From the NCBI RefSeq assembly GCF_036711975.1, contig NC_091971.1, forward strand, positions 13,461,501 to 13,525,500: a DNA stretch of 64,000 nt, in the 5' to 3' direction. This DNA comes from Onthophagus taurus (Eukaryota; Arthropoda; Insecta; Coleoptera; Scarabaeidae). The notes under the pieces were generated by a model. It saw nothing but the letters and a program-made list of their open reading frames with translations. It was not told the origin of the DNA and did not search any database. Of the stretch, positions 38,501 to 48,690 are shown piece after piece (positions within the stretch are counted from its first letter, which is position 1; the number at the start of each line of letters is the position of its first letter). A program made the translations under genes and the position numbers.

Positions 38501-41500
38501 TAAACAGTTTACTTTGACTCACTTCCTAAGTAATCAAATGAGACGGTGCTACTGACTGTGAACTCATCTGCGATCCAGCAGGAATCGACAACAATCAATC
38601 CTTTTGCTTATAATTTTCAGCTTTCAGGCAGACTAATCTCAGCAGCTCCAAATATCTTTTTTTGAACATTCTGTAAAATGCTACAAAGTTGAAATCTTGA
38701 GAAACTAACGGTGGTGAACATTCCTCTCAAGGTGTGGGTGGACCCAGAACCTTCTTCTGTTCCTTTTAATATAATATTTCATGATGGTTTTATCGTTGCT
38801 GGAACTGTCTTTTGAATTGGACAAATCGACACTTATTGACGGTTCTGTGTCCATGACGAAACTGAACAAACTATAGGTTTTAATCGTTGATGAGTACCTT
38901 CATGTGTTACTAATGAGTCAGTAACTGGTTAGTGATCCAAGTTATCAACCAGTTTAGTTTCTTTGCAGTAGCTCCGTGTGCAGACCCCCGCAGATAAGTA
39001 AATAAGTAGATTAAAGACCACACACTGTCGTGGTACTCAATCAAACACCAGAGAACAGTTGACCAAAAGGAAGGCCGAAGGAGCGCTGGATGAGCAATGT
39101 TAGGGCCCTGCAAGAACAGAACTGAGATAATTTAGCAGAGACCAAGACTCACAATGAGCTGTAGTCAATAATGTGTGTGATACTGCACCACCCTCTTCCT
39201 CATGCACTTCATTCAGTACTAACTTGCATCGCATTTTTAACACATATTTAGTATATGAATAAAATTTATGAATTGGTGTTGCTTAGTATTTTGTAATCCC
39301 TTTCATGAACCCGTAGGGGTATATGGTTTCAACAATAGAATCATAAATGTTATGATCAATTTGTTATCTTAAAACTTGCGAGATCAACTTTTATCTGCTG
39401 CTAAGACTTGTTGTAAAAACATATTGGATTTTGGCAATATCCGTATCCGCGATTTGTCATAAAATTGTTTGTAAGCAATAAGAATATAAGAATAGGTAAT
39501 TACTAAGCTCTGTCGTTTTTTCGTTCAAAAAATAAAATTATGGAAAACTTTGACTTTGGAAGTGCAGAACTTGACTATGACATGGCTATCCGACGGTATA
39601 TCCCACTTCCAACTCGGCCCGGTAGTTCCTGAGATCATTCAAACCACGCAAAAAGTGCATCGGTCAAAAAATTAAAATTTCAAAACTTTTGATCGCCTCC
39701 TTCAAATTTTGATCGGACCCATACGTCGTGATTCTCAGGATGGTGAACATCTACTGTCAAAATGTTCGATGTTTACCATTGAAATTTTAAACTTGTTAAG
39801 CAAACTGTATGAACTTTGTGTATGATATAAATTGAGTGATAATATGTTAGATGCTTTACTGATTGTGATGATAACCCTTAAGCATGGAAAAGTAATGAAA
39901 CGAGAAGCTAAATCTCAAGAATCATAGACTAACTACTGTAAAGGATGATGGTGTAGTCGTATTTGCTGTTGAACTGAGGGAGAACTTTGCTTTTCATCAA
40001 GAGAATAATGAATCAGAATGCATATTTACATATTTTAAGCATCAATTTACCTCGAAACTTGGATAAACCATCTCTTGGCAGCGACCTGAGATTTATCCAA
40101 GATAAAGTTCTAAAACAGAAGACAACAACTTATATTTCTGGCTATTGTAGGTATAATTATCTTCATGTAATGGATACCTTATTTGGGAACAAGCCATGTT
40201 TAATAAACTTAAGCTAATGAACGTAGTTAATAGTTTTCTATATCGATTAAGATAAGGTTGAGTCGATTTTAGACATTTATATCTCTAAAAAAAGTTTCGG
40301 AAATACATTGTGTCAATAATATGATACTTTTTGGCTGTGTTATGGATTAACTACTAATGTCTTTAAAAAATATAATGATTTTATATAAATAGAGACTTTG
40401 TGAAATCTCTTCCGAATGTATTTATTATTTTAAAAATTTAAATAAGTTTTTATAGATAATTATGATATAAACTTTTTATTTTTCAGATAATTGTGATATT
40501 AACTATAGTCAACAAGTGTTCATCGATTTGTACTCCAGTTTATGGTGGAGAACCGTGTTCTTTTAGTCCTGCACCACCGGGACATGTACCAAATTGTGCA
40601 AGACCTGGGTCAACATACTGCGAACATCCGTCTTATTATCCTGGGTAAGATCTAATAAACACAACGTTTACACTATAAAAGGACTCCATAACACCATAAA
40701 AGCAATACTTTCTATTATTAATATCGCAAAATCCATTTTTTTGTGGTAAGCCGTTAAAATAACAATAACAAACCACAAAAACTTCGAAAAACATAAAAAA
40801 CAGTGTAAATGTTTCCCGAGATTTCTAAAAGTAACTTAAAAAAGCTTTTAATACTTTCTTTTCTTTCATTTTGCTGGTATCTTAAATTAAATGTCTTTTC
40901 TTACTTTTTTGGTTTCTTTTTTTAAATTTGGGTTTGGTCGCGAAGAATTTAGATTACCTCGAATAGGTTCGATATAAATCAAGTTTTTAGTTTCTTGAGT
41001 CACGTAAAGGAGATTTATCGGACGACGAGCCGCTTTCGTATCATTAAAATTTTTGACATATCGTGCCATTTGAATTTGTAATTTTCCCCACAAAAGAGAA
41101 AGAAAAGGAGAAAGAGTGAAATGAAAGCCGCCAAAACCATCGACACTTTATTGCTTACAAACGTTAAATTTATAATAAATGTTTTCACCGATGTATATCG
41201 TTATAAAGATGTTATTAGAGAATTTTTATATAATAGACAAAATATTTTTAAGTATTAATATTTAAGTAAGTATATTTAAATGTGAATGTTAGGGCTCATA
41301 TTCAACTCAGGGTATTCCCCAAGTTCCTCTATTCTATTTTCATAGATAAAATTCTGTTGTATATTTTTATTGAACTAAAACTAGAACTGACACTAGACCT
41401 AGAACTAGAATCGTTTTGGCTTTCACGACGATTACAAATATGTCAAAATTGACGTTAACACTTCTAACCGGAAATTGACCATTTATATTGAAAAATAAGT

Positions 41501-44500
41501 ATGTCGTTTTTGTACTCATTTTAAAGGATTTTTAATGAAGATTACAAATATGTCAAAATTGAGGTTGACATTTTAAACCTAAAGTTAGTTATCATATAAT
41601 AGACAAATGAACAACTTCTTGGTGTACTTTCATGATGTATTCTTTATTAAAAAAACATTTAAAATGAGTCCAAACATGATTGCATTTATCTCAAAAAACA
41701 AAAAGCTAGCAATATACTTAATAAGAATCAAAAATGCTTTCATTTGATACCAAACATGACGTATTTGGGATAAAAAGAAAAGTTAAGTTATAAATTGTCA
41801 AATGTCAAAATTAAATATAATGATTATTTGATAAATATTGAAATAATCTTAATAAGAATCAAAAATGCTTTCATTTGATACCAAACTTGATATGTTTGGG
41901 TTAAAAATAAAAAAGTTAGGTTAGAAACTGTCAAATGTCAATATATAACGATTTTTGGATAAATATTCAAATGATCTTAATAAGAATCAAAAATGCTTAC
42001 ATTTGATACCAAGCATGACGTATTTGGGTTAAAAAATAAAAAAGTTAGGTTAGAAACTGTCAAATGTCAAAATTAAATATAACGTTTATTTGCAAAATAT
42101 TGAAATGGTCTTAATAAGAATCAAAAATGCTTTCATTTGATACGAAGCAGACGTATTTGGGTTAGAAAATAAAAAAGTTAGGTTAGAAACTGTCAAATGT
42201 CAAAATTGAATATAACGATTCTTTGATAACTATTGAAATGATCTTAATAAAAATCAAAAATGCTTTCATTTGATACAAAACTTGATATGTTTGGGTTAAA
42301 AAATAAAAAAGTTAGGTTAGAAACTGTCAAATGTCAAAATTAAAAATAACGATTATTTGATAAATATTGAAATGATTTTAATAAGATCCAAAAATGCTTT
42401 CATTTGATACGAAGCAGACGTATTTGGGTTAGAAAATAAAAAAGTTAGGTTAGAAACTGTCAAATGTCAAAATTGAATATAATGATTATTTGATAAATAT
42501 TGAAATAATCTTAATAAGAATCAAAAATGCTTTCATTTGATACCAAACTTGATATGTTTGGGTTAAAAATAAAAAAGTTAGGTTAGAAACTGTCAAATGT
42601 CAAAATACAACGATTTTTGGATAAATATTCAAATGATCTTAATAAATATAAATGCGGAAGAAAAAGAATTAGGTATAACAGTCCCAAAAAATCACGTTGA
42701 ACACGAATATATTCCTATATGAATAAGAAATTATAATATAATATCGATTGGTGAAGAACAAGTTGATTTAGCAACAAAATTACAAGAAAAAACACGTAAA
42801 GGATTCTTACAAAAATCCAGTTCAATTAAAAATGATGCAAATGATGTTAGATATGCAAATGAGAAAGAATAAGAAAATAGGAATATAAGGAATATATAGA
42901 AATAAGAAATCTAAGAAAAAGAAAAAAATCAAAAATTTAGATGAAAAAGTATTAGAGTTATTAAAAAAGAATTCAACAGATGATTTGATAATTCTTTGAA
43001 AAATATTGAAATGATCTTAATAAAAATCAAAAATGCTTTCATTTGATACCAAACATGATGTATTTGGGTTAAAAAATAAAAAAGTTAGGTTAGAAACTGT
43101 CAAATATTAAAATTAAATGTAACGATTTTTTGATAAATATTGAAATGATCTTAATAAGAATCAAAAATGCTTTCATTTGATACCAAACACGATATGTTTG
43201 GGTTAAAAAATAAAAAAGGTAGGTTAGAAACTATCAAATGTCAAAATTAAATATAATGATTTTTGGATAAATATTGAAATGATCTTAATAAGAATCAAAC
43301 ATGCTTTCATTTGATACCAAACACGATATGTTTGGGTTAAAAAATAAAACAAGTTAGGTTAGAAACTGTCAAATGTCAAAATTAAATGTAACGATTCTTT
43401 GATAATTATTGAAATGATGTTAATAAGAATCAAACATGCTTTCATTTGATACCAAACACGATATGTTTGGGTTAAAATATAAAAAAGTTAGGTTAGAAAC
43501 TATCAAATGTCAAAATTAAATATAACGTTTATTCGAAAAATATTCAAATGATCTTAATAAGAATCAAAAATGCTTACATTTGATACCAAGCATGACGTAT
43601 TTGGGTTAAAAAATAAAAAAGTTAGGTTAGAAACTGTCAAATGTCAAAATTAAATATAACGTTTATTTGCAAAATATTGAAATGGTCTTAATAAGAATCA
43701 AAAATGCTTTCATTTGATACGAAGCAGACGTATTTGGGTTAGAAAATAAAAAAGTTAGGTTAGAAACTGTCAAATGTCAAAATTGAATATAACGATTCTT
43801 TGATAACTATTGAAATGATCTTAATAAAAATCAAAAATGCTTTCATTTGATACAAAACTTGATATGTTTGGGTTAAAAAATAAAAAAGTTAGGTTAGAAA
43901 CTGTCAAATGTCAAAATTAAAAATAACGATTATTTGATAAATATTGAAATGATTTTAATAAGATCCAAAAATGCTTTCATTTGATACGAAGCAGACGTAT
44001 TTGGGTTAGAAAATAAAAAAGTTAGGTTAGAAACTGTCAAATGTCAAAATTGAATATAATGATTATTTGATAAATATTGAAATAATCTTAATAAGAATCA
44101 AAAATGCTTTCATTTGATACCAAACTTGATATGTTTGGGTTAAAAATAAAAAAGTTAGGTTAGAAACTGTCAAATGTCAAAATACAACGATTTTTGAATA
44201 AATATTCAAATGATCTTAATAAGAATCAAAAATGCTTACATTTGATACCAAGCATGACGTATTTGGGTTAAAAAATAAAAAAGTTAGGTTAGAAACTGTC
44301 AAATGTCAAAATTAAATATAACGTTTATTTGCAAAATATTGAAATGATCTTAATAAGAATCAAAAATGCTTTCATTTGATACGAAGCAGACGTATTTGGG
44401 TTAGAAAATAAAAAAGTTAGGTTAGAAACTGTCAAATGTCAAAATTAAAAAGAACGATTATTTGATAAATATTGAAATGATCTTAATAAGATCCAAAAAT

Positions 44501-46899
44501 GCTTTCATTTGATACCAAACTTGATATGTTTACGGTTAAAATAAATAAGTTGGGTTATAATCTGTCAAATGTCAAATAACCACCATTTTTTTTTGCAAAA
44601 AAGTAACATATCTCGATAACGGTTGGAGATAAATGGGTCGAGTTTGAGTTCATTTTAAAGGATTTTTAATTTTCTATGCATTTATGTCAAAAAAATGATC
44701 TTAATAAGAATCAAAAATGCTTTCATTTGATACCAATCATGACGTATTTGGGTTAAAAAATAAAAAAGTTAGGTTAGAAACTGTCAAATGTCAAAATTAA
44801 GTATAACGATTCTTTGATAAATATTGAAATGATCTTAATAAGAATCAAAAATGCTTTCATTTGATAACAAACACGATATATTTGGTTTAAAAAATAAAAA
44901 TGTTAGGTTAGACTGTCAAAATTAAATATAATGATTATTTGATAAATATTGAAATAATCTTAATAAGAATCAAAAATGCTTTCATTTGATACCAAACTTG
45001 ATATGTTTACGGATAAAATAAAAAAGTTAGGTTATAATCTGTCAAATGTCAAATAACCGCCATTTTTTTTCAAAAAAATAACATATTTCGATAACGGTTG
45101 GAGATAAATGGGTCGAGTTTGAGTTCATTTTAAAGGATTTTTAATTTTCTACCCATTTATGTTAAAAAAAAACATGTTTATAAATAAAAAAAATTTCTGA
45201 ATTCTTGAATCTTAAGAGACGGGCGGCTAAACCTAAATGTTTCTAGGTCTAATGTTAGTTCCAGTGTAAGTGTAAAACTAGAACTAACATTATACCTAGA
45301 ACTAGAATCATTTGGGTTTAGCCGTCTTTAAAGACGTGCGGCTAAACCCAAATGATTCTAGTTCTAGGTATAGTGTTAGTTCTACATATGTAGTAACAGT
45401 GCCAGTGTAAAACTAGAACTAACACTATACCTAGAACTAGAATCGTTTGGGTTTAGCCGTCTTTAGAGACGTGCGGCTAAACCCAAACGATTCTAGTTCT
45501 AGGTATAGTGTTAGTTCTACATAGTAACAGTGCTAGTGTAAAACTAGAACTAACACTATACCTAGAACTAAAATCATTTGGGTTTAGCCGTCTTTAAAGA
45601 CGTGCGGCTAATCCCAAATGATTCTAGTTCTAGGTATAGTGTTAGTTCTACACAGTAACAGTGCTAGTGTGAAACTAGAACTAACACTATACCTAGAACT
45701 TGAAACATTCGGGATTAGCCGTGTCTAGTGTTAGTTCTAGTTTTAATTATTATTCAACGTTATATTGTTGTATATTTTTATTGAACTAAAAAATGTTGTT
45801 CGAATTAGTGGTTTAAAAAAAATTAAACATTAATTAAACATAGATCTTTTACACTACTTTTATTCTTTTTTTAGTCAAGTAATCCAATACCTTTTGGAAA
45901 AATGGAAATTTGATCATACAACCCTTCTGATGGACGAATCTAAAGACGATTTCAACACATATTACGTCCATTCACCACAACAGGATACTAAGTACTCGCC
46001 GAATAGCGTTTACGGACCACCAAATGCAATCCAACCCGACAGTTATTTTCCAGAGCCAATTCACATACCGAAACCGCAATATCCAACGTTTTACCCCACA
46101 TCAGGGGGGCCACATCATTATCTACCCCATCAACAACACCAAAACCTGACGGGTTATCATCCGTTCGGGGGTTACCCGGATCGGAGAAAACCATTTCCAC
46201 CGTTTTTCGAACCATACCAAACCAACCAATTGGTCAGTTACAAAACGAAAAATCCATTCTTGAGCCAACCGCCGAGGATGTACAAGTTTTTCGGTCAGAA
46301 TCAAAATTTCAATCCAAATAACTGGTGGAAAAGGTAACTATGTATGAAATGTTTGTTTTTGGTTTTATAATTTTATTTGAAATTTAGAGATACTCAAGAA
46401 CAATTTCTTCAGCCCCAATTAAGACGTCGACGATCGTTGTTAAATTTAAGGAAAAAATTAACTGACGTAGAATATAGTTTTATTAACGATACTTCTTCAC
46501 AATTAATTAGGAAAAAGAGACAAAACGCTTTAACCGGTCAACAGCTTTGTGACACTACATCGCAATATATAATGCCTAGGGCCGCTTTAAATAACAAAGG
46601 GGATTGGAAATATGTTGTTAATATGCCTGAATTAGACAACAGATATACGCAATTGGTGAAATCAGAAACATGCGCGTAAGTTTTTGTTGAAAAAATTCAA
46701 ATTTTTTTTATATAAAATTTTTTATTTTAGCTCACAACAATGTAACGGAATTTGTAGCCTTCCAACTGGTTATACATCAAGATGCGAACAAAAATATGTT
46801 CAAAAGAGGCTTATAGCGCTCGAAACAGCAGGAAATCAACTTTATAATGATGTTTTTTGGTTCCCCAGTTGCTGTCAATGCACAATAACACAAAATTAG
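26591..46899 (+). CDS. Spätzle-family cystine-knot ligand precursor, five coding exons
   Basis: A secreted pro-protein of the Spätzle/neurotrophin-like family, ligands of Toll-type receptors. Coding exons are 26591-26614, 40487-40644, 45875-46333, 46388-46675 and 46731-46899; phases fit and give 365 residues. Exon 1 encodes only MNMNLFIF; with the start of exon 2 (IIVILTIVNKCSS) it forms a signal peptide. Then come a conserved CSFSPAPPGHVPNCARPGS block, VIQYLLEKWKFD, a long Pro/Tyr/Gln-rich pro-region, a furin-type RKKR at 255-258 and a 107-residue mature domain with eight cysteines, ending in WFPSCCQCTI. The mature domain looks closest to the Spz3/Spz5 group, but I cannot fix the orthologue. 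Introns 1 (13.9 kb) and 2 (5.2 kb) are packed with satellites and LINEs. Confidence 0.92.
26870..31930. repeat. Satellite 3 array (~353 bp dimer) in Spätzle-gene intron 1
   Basis: About 14 units of ~353 bp. The GTTTTTGAGA landmark is at 27701, 28054 and 28407, exactly 353 apart. Each unit has two related halves, one with AGTTTTTGAGATACAACCTT and one with TGCTTGAGATACAAACATTT, so the basic monomer is about 176 bp. Some stretches are copied at larger scale: the variant CTATTTTATTGCTTGAGATA occurs at about 29616 and 30294, and the units around 27.4-27.8 kb closely match 29.2-29.6 kb. The edges at 26.9 and 31.5-31.9 kb are more diverged, as expected of array ends. Confidence 0.92.
31960..32780 (-). 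pseudogene. LINE 3' fragment, copy 1 (minus)
   Basis: On the minus strand, about 32350-32180 translates in pieces as RPKERWMGNIRALQDQNWDN, then LAYNRLTETKTHNEL, the final blocks of a LINE reverse-transcriptase protein. The same ending, in the opposite orientation, occurs at 39060-39200. Upstream pieces (32400-32780) contain short repeats such as CATTTCRAAGAGTTGC at about 32577 and 32756. No intact frame remains. Confidence 0.6.
32781..35606. other. Single-copy part of Spätzle-gene intron 1
   Basis: No gene was identified. Several short islands are richer in CpG than the background: about 33330-33640 (CTTTACGCGCGATTCG, GATCGGATCGATCG), 33870-33960 (GGGTATAAACTCC and GCCGTCGTCGTCGT), 34495-34560 and 35280-35400. 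As the only non-repetitive block in a 13.9 kb intron, they may be enhancers or an alternative promoter, but this is inference. The small plus-strand open frames at 33223-33553 have no recognisable family. Confidence 0.4.
35607..37990. repeat. Satellite 4 array (303 bp dimer of ~152 bp monomers)
   Basis: Monomers of 151-152 bp alternate between two versions, one with TGATGCATCCGGGAGC and one with TGATGTATCTGGGAGC. GGGAGC falls at 36222, 36374, 36525, 36677 and 36828. Each carries a near-palindrome CTACAACTTTTGTAG or a variant. The A/B alternation is regular in the centre (36.2-37.7 kb) and lost at the edges, a sign of unequal crossing-over homogenising the core. It does not carry the TTGAGATACAA box of satellites 1-3. 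Confidence 0.92.
38100..39250 (+). pseudogene. LINE 3' fragment, copy 2 (plus)
   Basis: Plus-strand translation with frameshifts gives LNMLINTEKAKCL, then RPIIAYASGTRPDTSMTLQM then MRIVEMKTIR (RT thumb and connection-type blocks), and, near 39060-39130, KGRPKERWMSNVRALQEQN then ETKTHNEL. This is the same family as 32180-32350, in reverse orientation, and in the same intron. Stops and frameshifts show an inactive relic. Confidence 0.7.
39251..40486. other. End of Spätzle-gene intron 1
   Basis: AT-rich, no supported repeat or gene. A short plus-strand open frame at 39987-40217 has no family resemblance. The intron ends with a good pyrimidine tract and TTTTTCAG before 40487. Confidence 0.4.
41376..41660. 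mobile_element. Fold-back family fragment in Spätzle-gene intron 2
   Basis: It starts with CTAGACCTAGAACTAGAATC and continues with the inner modules seen at 8.2-8.9 kb in the reverse orientation (GATTACAAATATGTCAAAAT, CATTTTAAAGGATTTTTAAT, TCATATAATAGACAAATGAA). It then passes directly into satellite 5, suggesting that the satellite arose from or inside such an element. Confidence 0.6.
41661..45160. repeat. Satellite 5 array, block A (~128-134 bp monomer)
   Basis: Monomers of about 128-134 bp with landmarks CTTAATAAGAATCAAAAATG, CTTTCATTTGATACCAAAC, AAAAAGTTAGGTTAGAAACT and GTCAAATGTCAAAATTAAAT. Nearly every monomer holds GTTAGGTTAG. The stretch from 41974 to about 42635 is repeated almost exactly at 43551 to about 44212, an offset of 1577 bp. 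Some end units (44560-44690, 45040-45160) carry another module, AACGGTTGGAGATAAATGGG. A CWC25-like gene fragment interrupts the array at 42645-42988. Confidence 0.92.
42645..42988 (+). pseudogene. CWC25-like gene fragment inside satellite 5 (copy 1)
   Basis: The segment matches exon 2 of the gene at 50555-51566 from AAATGCGGAAGAAAAAGAAT to about GAATTCAACAGATGATTTG. It carries a 6-base loss (one AAAGAA), a TGA in place of a serine codon (CCTATATGAATAAG), a ~30-base loss that removes the DPLVAIRKR region, and a private insertion near 42868-42905. All but the last are shared with the fragment at 48380-48690, as is the right junction with the satellite (GATAATTCTTTGAAAAATAT). It is non-functional. 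Confidence 0.9.
45190..45775. repeat. Array of long palindromes (CTAGTTCTAG / TTTAGCCGTC family)
   Basis: Three palindromes follow one another with centres near 45336, 45466 and 45597, i.e. every ~131 bp. Each has arms of about 50 bases reading outward from CGTCTTTARAGACG through GGCTAAACCCAAAYGATTCT, TAGTTCTAGGTATAGTG and TTAGTTCT. The centre is almost perfectly self-complementary. The DNA could extrude cruciforms and its RNA would form long hairpins. It lies just before the exon at 45875 of the Spätzle-family gene. Confidence 0.85.
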
Positions 46900-46947
46900 A
46901 AATTATTTTGCTATTTTTTTTTGTAATATATAATTTATATGTTGAGG

Positions 46948-46953
46948 AATAAA
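46948..46953 (+). terminator. Poly(A) signal of the Spätzle-family gene
   Basis: AATAAA lies 49 bases after the TAG stop codon and is followed by a GT-containing stretch. The 3' UTR would be about 75 bases, and it ends at or within the coding end of the convergent zinc-finger gene (stop at 46977). Confidence 0.7.
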
Positions 46954-46976
46954 GACTAGTAATAACATTTCAAATT

Positions 46977-48004
46977 TTATGTATTTTTATTCTTTCCAAT
47001 CTCATGCTGAATCTTCATATGTTTCTTTAAAGTGCTAGTTCTTTTAAAACTGTTTCCACACACGTTACACAAATGTGGTTTATCATCTATGTGTACCAAA
47101 GAATGTCTTTGTAATAATTTCTTATCCCCAAATCCTTTCCCACAAGTTTTACATTTATGTGGCTTTAAACCTGAGTGCATTCTTTTATGGGCCTCTAAAC
47201 AGGATTGAGAAGTAAACCGTTTTTCACACACGTCACAAACATATTGCTTCTTATGGCTTTGTACGTGTTTATACAAAGTTGAGGAATGTGAAAAGGATTT
47301 ATTGCAAATTTTACATGAAAATGGTGTTTCTCCAGAATGCACTCTTGAGTGTGATGTTAAACAACCCATTGAGACAAAACTAAAATTTAAATTAATACAA
47401 TAAATATTAATTTTTATTATTAAATATTTTACCGCTTATTACAAATGTTACAAATGTAAGGCTTTGTGCCTGTGTGTCTTCTTATATGTACTGTTAAATC
47501 ATAAATAGTTTTAAACGTTTTTGAGCAATAAGAACAAACATTTTTTTCACATTTTTCATCATCACATAACTCATTATTATCACCTTCATCACTAAAATAA
47601 GTTGTAACTAAACTCCCAACATGTTCATTTGGCTCAATTAAAATTTGGTTATTTTCATAGTCATTACTATTATTTTTAGACTCTTTTAAAACATTTTTAA
47701 ATTTTTCCTCGCTTAAATAACAATCCTTTTTGAATTGATAAGATGTTAATAAGATCATTGAGCACTGTTTACATATGAAGGATGGAAGAAAATCATCTGC
47801 AAAAATCTAAACACCCAAAATTATTATAAACAACGATGTTGTTACTTTTTTTAGTAGAATAAGCACCTCTATAGATGTACAATCATACAAGATATCTTTA
47901 AACATTTTTCCTAAAGTTTTTTCGATTTCATACAAAGAAATGAGTAAATCGGTCGGTTTTTCTTGGTAACATGTTCTGCACATATTAATGAAGTTGTTTT
48001 CCAT
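46977..48004 (-). CDS. ZAD-C2H2 zinc-finger protein, three exons, complete
   Basis: A probable DNA-binding transcription factor. Exons are 47867-48004, 47433-47806 and 46977-47379 with GT-AG introns of 60 and 53 bp, giving 304 residues. A ZAD dimerisation domain is at the N-terminus (C9, C12 and the pair C58, C61 in FICKQC). A Glu/Asn/Asp-rich linker is followed by six C2H2 fingers: CSYCSKTF, CNICNKRF (split by intron 2), CKICNKSF, CDVCEKRF, CKTCGKGF and CNVCGNSF, joined by TGxKPY- or SGxxPH-type linkers. ZAD factors are a large insect family with rapid turnover, so no orthologue is named. It is tail to tail with the Spätzle-family gene. The last codons include AATAAA in the message. Confidence 0.92.
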
Positions 48005-48379
48005 TATTAAAACACTTAAATCTACGAAAATGTTTTAAAGTTCATAATTTTAAGATAATATAATTTTTTGAGGTTAAAAGCGTCATGTTGACAGTCATTG
48101 GTACCATGCTAAATTACGAGTATACCAAATTCCAAAACAATATTAATTTATAAAGGAAATGTTGATGTTAATGTTGGAGATTTATTAATTTATGATATCA
48201 ATGTAATAACAATTGTATTAAAATTATAAATATTACGAATTAAAATTAAAATTATAACCAACTATGAAACTGAAAAACCCCATTACTAATCATTTGACAA
48301 TTATAACAACATAACCTCAAAGTTTTCTCAAATAAGTTAAAAGAATTAACTTTTACATTTAATTTATGTATTTAAATAA
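48005..48379. promoter_or_regulatory. Bidirectional 5' region, copy kept by the zinc-finger gene
   Basis: This stretch between the zinc-finger start codon and the broken CWC25-like fragment matches 50195-50554, which lies between a broken zinc-finger start and the intact CWC25-like gene. Shared blocks include ACACTTAAATCTACGAAAAT, CATGTTGACARTCATTGGTA, ATAACCAACTWTRAAACTGA and CAACATAACCT. It is probably the original head-to-head promoter of the two genes, duplicated. Confidence 0.75.
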
Positions 48380-48690
48380 ATATAAATGCGGAAGAAAAAG
48401 AATTAGGTATAACAGTCCCAAAAAATCACGTTGAACACGAATATATTCCTATATGAATAAGAAATTATAATATAATATCGATTGGTGAAGAACAAGTTGA
48501 TTTAGCAACAAAATTACAAGAAAAAACACGTAAAGAATTCTTACAAAAATCCAGTTCAATTAAAAATGATGCAAATGATGTTGGATATGCAAATGAAAAA
48601 GAATAAAAAATCTAAGAAAAAGAAAAAAATCAAAAATTTAGATAAGAAAATATTAGAGTTATTAAAAAAGAATTCAACAGATGATTTGAT
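48380..48690 (+). pseudogene. CWC25-like gene fragment (copy 2) beside the zinc-finger promoter
   Basis: It corresponds to part of exon 2 of the intact gene. Exon 1, the intron and the first ~28 codons of exon 2 have been deleted, so upstream DNA (TTTAATTTATG-TATTTAAATAAA) runs straight into AAATGCGG. It shares the 6-base loss, the internal TGA and the ~30-base loss with copy 1 at 42645, but lacks that copy's private insertion. It ends by joining satellite 5 after ACAGATGATTTG. Confidence 0.92.

Noticed and set aside
41661-44700. Satellite 5 as an interstitial telomere
   Set aside because: Only two TTAGG steps per ~130 bp unit, not a continuous TTAGG run; kept only as a low-interest motif observation.
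45190-45775. Palindromes considered as intrinsic transcription terminators
   Set aside because: Eukaryotic Pol II does not use such hairpins, the array sits within an intron of an intact gene, and related copies occur elsewhere as part of a repeat family.
45988-46304. Minus-strand frames over the Spätzle pro-region
   Set aside because: Antisense shadows of a real exon whose reading frame and splice sites are clear.
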